NCBI GenBank assembly: GCA_013398015.1
Contig: VZRR01014166.1
Span: 1 to 64,000 of the forward strand
Source of the DNA: Oreocharis arfaki
Taxonomy: Eukaryota > Chordata > Aves > Passeriformes > Paramythiidae
Direction: 5' to 3'
DNA: 64,000 nucleotides
Of the stretch, positions 58,401 through 64,000 are shown piece after piece. The notes below the pieces were generated by a model that had not been told where the DNA came from, did not search any database, and saw nothing but the letters and a program-made list of their open reading frames with translations. Each line of letters opens with the position of its first letter. Position 1 is the stretch's first letter. The translations under genes and the position numbers were made by a program.

Positions 58401-61400
58401 AAGGCCACTGGCCTGGCCTTGCACCCTACAGCTGTAGTCAAATCCATCAGGGAGCTACATTTAGAGAACAGCCTGCCAGGACTGGTGGGACAGAGATTCC
58501 TTGCTTAGAGGGGGATTAGTTTCTAGACATACAGCTGTATTTTTCTTCATCTCCTATTGAGGGTCGTCTAGGCTATTTAAGGATGGGCACATTTTGCATT
58601 TACCCCTCTCCCCAGCTGCCTGTGCTCTCTGTTTTCACCTGCTTCTCTCCAGCAGAACAATCCTCTGCACATGCCTGGGTGGGAGGATAGTTCCAACCTG
58701 TCCATACTTTTCTTCTGCTTTCTAAATCCCATTGTGGCCTCAGTATCAAGCTGACATGGGGTTTGGATCAGTGCATGTCCTTAGGGTACATGATTCTCCT
58801 GGGGCTAAACAAGAGACACTCGACCAGGCTGTCACCTCAGAGATGCCACAATCTGGTGTAAAGGTGCAGCCACAGAAACTTGTGTTCAAGTGACTTCCAA
58901 GCTAAAACATCTGCATGTATCACTCTCATTTTAAGCACAGCACTGTGAAAAGAAGCACAGAGGTTCAGTGCTCTGGGTTTTAGTGGTAGTTTGGTGAGTG
59001 CTTACCCTGGTTTTGGGTTGCTGTAGCACTGCAGTACCCCTGGTGTGAATCTCTACCCTGTGCTCAGCAGCTGCTGCACCACTCATATGGGAAGTGATGC
59101 AGAGGGCAGTAAATAAAGACCCCGAGGAAGTAATGATTTTTCCATAGACCCAGCGTGCCTTTAGTTTCATAGCTTGCCTACTTTTCAGGGAGTAAAGACA
59201 GGCCAGGGTTAATATACCTGGAAGCTCTGGAAAGTTAAGCTGTGGGGACCTGGCACAGCTGGAGGGTGAACAGGAGATAAACAACTCCAAACCCAGGACC
59301 TGCTGCCAAGAAGGCTTTAGAAATACTTTTATTTTTATACAGAGCACAAGAAATATCTGCTCTGTTTACCTTCCATGAGAGGGGACAGGACTGCTGAGGG
59401 AAGCAGCTGTAGGTTACTAAATGAAGCTGAGCTCTGAAGTGCCCACAGATGTTTGCTCCATTTGGCGAAAAAATTCTGGTGGTCCCAGCACAGCTGCTGC
59501 TGGCCCGGGGTTCCACTCTGCCACACACTGGTGGCTTCCAGGGCTCTTGTGCACCATACCCTGGGTGGGCTGCTCCTGTGGGAGGGTCGTGGGACATGGT
59601 CTGGCTGATGTGGGCTCTTGACATGGCACAGGTGAGCAGAGCCCACAAGCAGCCAGCACATTTGCAGGAGTAATGAGACCACTGCACCTTCACTGCAGGC
59701 AAGGGGACAGAGGTGACCTTCCTGGCTCTAGATCAGGAATTCAGGAATGATAGCACTGATGGCAGAAAGTTTCTGGAAAACCTGGAAGCAAATTCATGCC
59801 CCTGTTTGTATGTGAGAGTGGCTTTCTGGTGTGTGAGATGGCAAGAGGCAGGCAGAAGCTGCAAGCACTGCCCAGTCTGGGAGCTGCCAGGCCCAGTGTT
59901 AACTTGCCTGTGGCGCTCCAGAGCTGCTGTGATAAATGTGTCTCACATCAACGCGTGATGTGTTACATGGGAACACGGGATTACGTTGCTCCCTGAGCCA
60001 TACTTCCAAGATTCTGTGTTCAGATCGAAAACAACCCTAAACCTGAGATCAGGAACGTTTCAATACCATTTGCCCTGGACTCTGCAATTGCATTTCTTCC
60101 AAATAAAACCCACCTGCTTGCTACAGCTCTGCAGAGCTGGTGGTGGCTCACATAGTTTCCATGTTTCCCAGCTGCTTATCTGTTTCATTTGCTCGAACAG
60201 GTACCTCATAGCCCTTGGTGTAGCTGTCAGCAGGACACGACCTCTCCTGGCCTTGCCAAGGGAGCATTTCCAGACTTTGGTCCCCCCACAGAGTACAATT
60301 CCTACTAGCCCGGCCTCCAGCCTGCCTCTGTCAGTTTTAGGGGAAGGAATAGGGTGTGAACACAGCCTCTGCCTCTCCTGCAGCCTCCCCATGTGATACT
60401 TTTCTTTAGGACTCTCTGTCCTGCTTTCTGAAATAGAAATCCTTCAACTTGGTTTGGCCCTATATTACTGAGAGGGTGACAAAGAGGAGGCAGCGTGATG
60501 ACTCAGGATTTTAAAACCTGCAAGGTAACAGTGTGAGTCGCAATCTTCCTGGGCCCAGATGAGGCAGATGCTCTGCTTTGATGGCAAAATGTTCACATAC
60601 AGGCTTCTCTGGCTTTGTACCCAGCTGTGTTGGGCTGTTCCTGGTGTGCTGCAGTGGTGTGGTGAGGCTGGGCCCTGTAGCTGATGGTAAATCTGGAATT
60701 ACTGGGGTGGGCAAGTGTCCATAAAAATCTGTGTGAACAGCCCATAACAACAGGGCAGACCAAGAGTATCCTGCAGCCAAGGGTGAGCCCAGCGGGGTCC
60801 CACTGACCCTCCTTTGTTGTGAGGGCACGGCCAGGAGTGACACGCCGTCTCTGCACCCCAAAAGCCCTACTGGTTTGGTTTATAAAGGGACATCGTGCTG
60901 GGCTTGGAGCAGCATGGCTGGAATAAGCACTGTTTGAACAGTGAGCTCTGTGAGGAACAGGTTCCAAGGTAGCCCCCAGGCCTGGGCGGAGTGATCCAAG
61001 GTGAGGCCACGTGGTGGAGGCAGCAGCAATTTGTATGGCCTGATGATGTCCTCTCCCTTCCTTGCTCTGTGCTGACGCTGCTGCTCTATCAGGAAGAGAG
61101 GATATTTCCTCTTGGCAGTCCCTGTTGCCAGACCACAGTTCAAGGCTGTGTCCTGGGGTGTTGGCCGTGCAGGGAAACAGCTCTGCAGTGCTGGGACTGT
61201 GGGGGCACGAGTGGCAGGGGCAGGGATGGAGCTGCCTCTGTGGGACTCCACAGGCTTCTGTAACTCGGATGCCCCCTCCCTGGAAGTGTTCCAGGCCAGG
61301 CTGGACAGGACTTTGAGCAACCTGATCTAGTAGCTGGCACCCTTGTCTGTAGCAGTGGGGTTGGAACAAGATGATCTTTAAGGTTCCTTCAAACCCAAAC

Positions 61401-62205
61401 CATTCCAGGATTCTCTGAATCCTGACAGAGCCCTCGCAGGCCACTCGCAGGAGTGTTGGTGGCCTCTGCTGAGGAAGGATGCATGGAACGGAGGGAGCCC
61501 TTAGCAGGAGACTGGGAGTGCAGGAAGGGACGAGTGTTTAGGGAGAAAGTGTGAGCCAAAGTAGAAAATCCTCCAGTCAAGATCCCCCACACCCACTGAC
61601 AGCTCCCTGGCCATGGTGGAACATCAGACCTTGGCAGAGCCTTCCTGGCGTGAACTGAAGAAGTATCTCTCCATGGAGGCAGATGTTTTCTTGGTTTTGT
61701 TTGTTTGGTTTTTTTTCCCCCTTATGATTTTATATGTGAAAGCCTGCTGAAAAGAGGCAGCTGGAAGCTGCACAACTATCCAGCACAAAAGGCCTTGGAG
61801 GGCTGCAGCTGGCTTACGGGTTCAGACTGGAAACATGGAAACAATTCCACTCTGCTCATGTTTGTTGATGATTTCTGCACACAGGACCTCACTGAGGCCT
61901 GCAGTAATGAACTAAGGGACTCTCAGGGAGCGATTCGGTGTCATTACCCTTGCTCAATTCACAATATGTAAATAAAGCAATCTAGCATCCTTCCACTTAA
62001 CAAGGGGATGGGGAAAGGCTGGTTTGTGACCCTGCTCTCCTCGACTGGAGCTGCTTTCTCTACCAAGGAGCCCTCGAGGAGTGTGATAACACCACCACAT
62101 GCTCATTCCCGAGCCATCTTCCTCCTACTCATCTGCACAGCCCGAAAAAGCTGGAGCAGCTTTCAGGGCCTCAGTGCTGTCCCCTCACCCGCTGTGCTCT
62201 TGCAG
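55494..62205 (+). other. FHL1: FHL1 intron between alternative N-terminal exon and main coding exon
   Basis: A 6.7-kb interval with donor GTAAAG and acceptor CTGTGCTCTTGCAG. It holds a CR1 fragment at 61270-61420. The 283-codon antisense frame at 60593-61444 begins inside antisense CR1 and is judged spurious. No other exon is recognised. Confidence 0.75.
61270..61420 (+). repeat. CR1 3' end fragment (+)
   Basis: Contains 'ccaggccaggctggacagg', 'tttgagcaacctgatctag', 'ggggttggaacaagatgat', 'aggttccttcaaacccaaac', and a decayed terminal octamer. Short 5'-truncated copy. Confidence 0.9.
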
Positions 62206-62390
62206 GAGGGCCTGGCAGCTACACCGTGGGCACGATGTCGGAGCGCTTCGACTGCCACTACTGCCGCGACCCCCTGCACGGCAAGAAGTACGTGCAGAAG
62301 GAGGGGCGGCACTGCTGCGTCAAGTGCTTCGAGAAGTTCTGCGCCAACACCTGCATGGAGTGCAAGAAACCCATCGGGGCCGACTCCAAG
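62206..62390 (+). CDS. FHL1: FHL1 main first coding exon
   Basis: Acceptor TGCAG at 62201-62205, donor AAG|GTCAGT at 62391. From ATG 62235 it encodes 52 residues (MSERFDCHYC through GADSK). The 29 bases before the ATG are 5' UTR for transcripts from non-coding first exons. They are open in frame (GPGSYTVGT) when spliced to the exon at 55472-55493. Confidence 0.95.
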
Positions 62391-63554
62391 GTCAGTGCTG
62401 AGCACCCCAGCGGGTGATGAGGAGAGGCAGATGATCGCCCTCCCCTGGGCTGGCACGGAGCTACTGCGGAAGAGCAAGTTCTTTGGGAGTCCTCTGGCTG
62501 CCAGCAGTGTGCTCCCTGGGCAGGGAGCGGCGCTGGGGTGTGCACAGAGAATGGTCACGGTGGGCTGCTTTGGCACACGGCCTCATTTCAGGGTCTAGAT
62601 TCAGCCACGTGAACTGCTGCAAATGCTGAATGGCCCTGGGGAGAGAACTGCAGGGAGCCAGCCTGCACAGGGCCTGCAAAACCCATCTTCTGGCCAAATC
62701 ACTGAGGTCTGAATTCTGTCAGTTTGTCAGATGCTTATTGCTACATGATGGAAATCAAGAGTTCTTTCAATATATATATCTATTGAGAGCAGTTGGATGG
62801 CAAGATGGTTCTGTTGGGTTTTTTTCCTTAATTAATTTCTAATACTATCTCTGATGTTCAGACACCATAATATCAGGCAGGACATGAAGAAACATAAACT
62901 GCAGGACCTGCAAAGATCTGCAAGTGTGGTGGTTGAAACTGTGTTGATCTCCATGAAAACTGGAAACTGGTTTGTTGCTTAAGTATAGAAATATATTACT
63001 GAAGTCGTTAGCATGTACCTTCAGGGCCAGATAAATATTTATAGCAATAATAATGTACACCTGAACTAGAGGAAATGTAAGAACCCGAGAAGCCCACACT
63101 TGTAGGACTGCAAATCTCCAAGCTGTTGGTTTGCTGCATCCTCTGCCCCCCTGAAAGTCCAAAGTGAATGTGATTGTGTTCAGTGAGTTTGGTTAAATGT
63201 TCTTCCCTGAACTGATTGCAGAGGAGCTGTAGCTCTACCCACTGAATCAGACATACTTAGGAACAAAAAATCTATCCTTTACTGTCCAGGCTGATGAGAC
63301 AGGAGCTTGGCTTTAGGGCTGTTCAGGGGGGAGAGAAAAGCTTCTCACTCCCTCCCTCCCTCTCTGTTTATTCCAGGAGCTGCATTTCAAGAACCGCTAC
63401 TGGCACGACAACTGCTTCCGCTGCTTCAAGTGCTACACGTCCCTGGTCAACGAGCCCTTCATGCTGCGGGAGAACAACAAGGTTTGGTGCAGCAATTGCA
63501 CTGCTGCTGAGGATGCACCCAGGTGTAAGGGCTGCTTCAAGCCCATTATTGCAG
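62206..63554 (+). CDS. FHL1: FHL1, four-and-a-half LIM domains protein 1, 3' partial (gene-level entry)
   Basis: FHL1 is a LIM-only scaffold of muscle (sarcomere, titin-linked stretch signalling) and the nucleus, made of an N-terminal half LIM plus four LIM domains. Two main coding exons are here, 62206-62390 and 63377-63554. They cover the half LIM, LIM1 and the first cysteines of LIM2; the remainder lies beyond the window. The usual start is ATG 62235. Half-LIM zinc ligands are C7, C10, C28 and C31. LIM1 ligands are C40, C43, H62, C65, C68, C71, C90 and C93. LIM2 begins C102-x2-C105. FDCHYCRDPLHGKKYVQKEG and FCANTCMECKKPIGADSK identify FHL1 rather than FHL2, FHL3 or FHL5. No key residue is missing. 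The gene follows SLC9A6 on the same strand, as in mammals. Confidence 0.95.
62391..63376 (+). other. FHL1: FHL1 intron between first two main coding exons
   Basis: 986-nt GT-AG intron, acceptor CTCTCTGTTTATTCCAG. No inner feature is seen; a short TATATATA run lies near 62770. Confidence 0.92.
63377..63554 (+). CDS. FHL1: FHL1 second main coding exon (LIM1)
   Basis: Encodes ELHFKNRYWHDNCFRCFKCY, then TSLVNEPFMLRENNKVWCSN, then CTAAEDAPRCKGCFKPIIA plus one base of a split codon. Donor GTACTG. All LIM1 zinc ligands are intact. The middle of the domain differs more from mammalian FHL1 than the preceding exon does. Confidence 0.94.
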
Positions 63555-64000
63555 GTACTGTGCCAGTGACAGGGCTCCAAGGGCCACATTCTGCTCTAGG
63601 GCATAACCAGGGTGATTTATCAGGCTGTGGAGGCCGCAGTTAGAGGTTTGGGCATGACAGCATAAGGTTGGGGGGCCTCAGAATAGTAAATTTTGACTGT
63701 TGCTCTCACCTGTCCATTTTATTCAAGTGTTGAAAGGCTGCTTTGCAGTTAACCCTCATGTGGATAATTAATGTCAGCCTTAAACCATTTTCCCCAAAAG
63801 CTTTGCTCTGTAAATCAAGGTCCTCAAAGGCTCAGGCAGCTGGTCTGATAACTATTTTAAGAAAATCTAGCAGGCCCTGGCTAAAACCAGATACAGAAAT
63901 TACCAGCTCATCCCGTGTCTGCATTCCAGTGGAATCTTGGGCATAGCTATGGACAGGTCTTGCCCATAGATGCTACACTGCACAGTGGGAGGGGTTTGCC
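63555..64000 (+). other. FHL1: FHL1 intron, continues past window end
   Basis: Follows donor GTACTG at 63555. No acceptor that continues the LIM2 sequence is found before 64000, so the next exon lies outside. Confidence 0.85.

Noticed and set aside
60593..61444. 283-codon open frame on the - strand, the longest in the window
   Set aside because: Its N-terminal part is the antisense of the CR1 end at 61270-61420 (LLDQVAQSPVQPG), the rest has no recognisable domain, and it lies in an FHL1 intron.

Overview
The window is eukaryotic nuclear DNA, almost certainly from a bird. The genes are vertebrate and split by many introns, and four copies of the avian-type CR1 retroposon are present, including the terminal octamer repeat ATTCTGTG-ATTCTGTG at 941-956. 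Two genes are recognisable, both on the + strand and in the order known from the mammalian X (Xq26): SLC9A6 (NHE6, endosomal Na+/H+ exchanger), then FHL1 (four-and-a-half LIM protein 1). In birds this block lies on the chromosome 4 / 4A homologue of the mammalian X conserved region. That placement is background knowledge, not something read here.

Layout. 1-560 is a CpG-rich island containing SLC9A6 exon 1, whose 5' end with the signal region lies before base 1. SLC9A6 can be followed through 16 coding exons (3-19725, 661 codons plus stop in this window). All splice junctions keep the frame and match the known NHE6 protein order. The 3' UTR runs from 19726 to about 22790, with polyadenylation signals at 21361 and 22768. 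From about 22.8 to 36.6 kb I see no gene. 36.6-37.03 kb is an isolated CpG-rich, TATA-like region ending in a splice donor, the best candidate for a distal FHL1 promoter and first exon. 37-62 kb is mostly non-coding (FHL1 5' intron space). It holds two CR1 copies, microsatellites and, at 55472-55493, a tiny coding exon that supplies an alternative FHL1 N-terminus. FHL1 coding exons follow at 62206-62390 and 63377-63554, and the gene runs off the right edge.

Most notable: SLC9A6 carries three introns with near-perfect minor-spliceosome (U12) signals. One is an AT-AC intron (13272-13499) and two are GT-AG introns with GTATCCTT donors and TTCCTTAAC branch sites (14253-15829, 17953-18566). The AT-AC intron is followed directly by a GC-AG intron (13606-13832). 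The gene also keeps an in-frame alternative donor in exon 2 that would remove 32 residues and one glycosylation sequon. For FHL1, the short exon at 55472 joins in frame to the exon at 62206 and matches the extended N-terminus I recall for a human FHL1 isoform. I found no CRISPR, tRNA, rRNA, operon or prokaryotic mobile system, and nothing that looks like a wholly new system.
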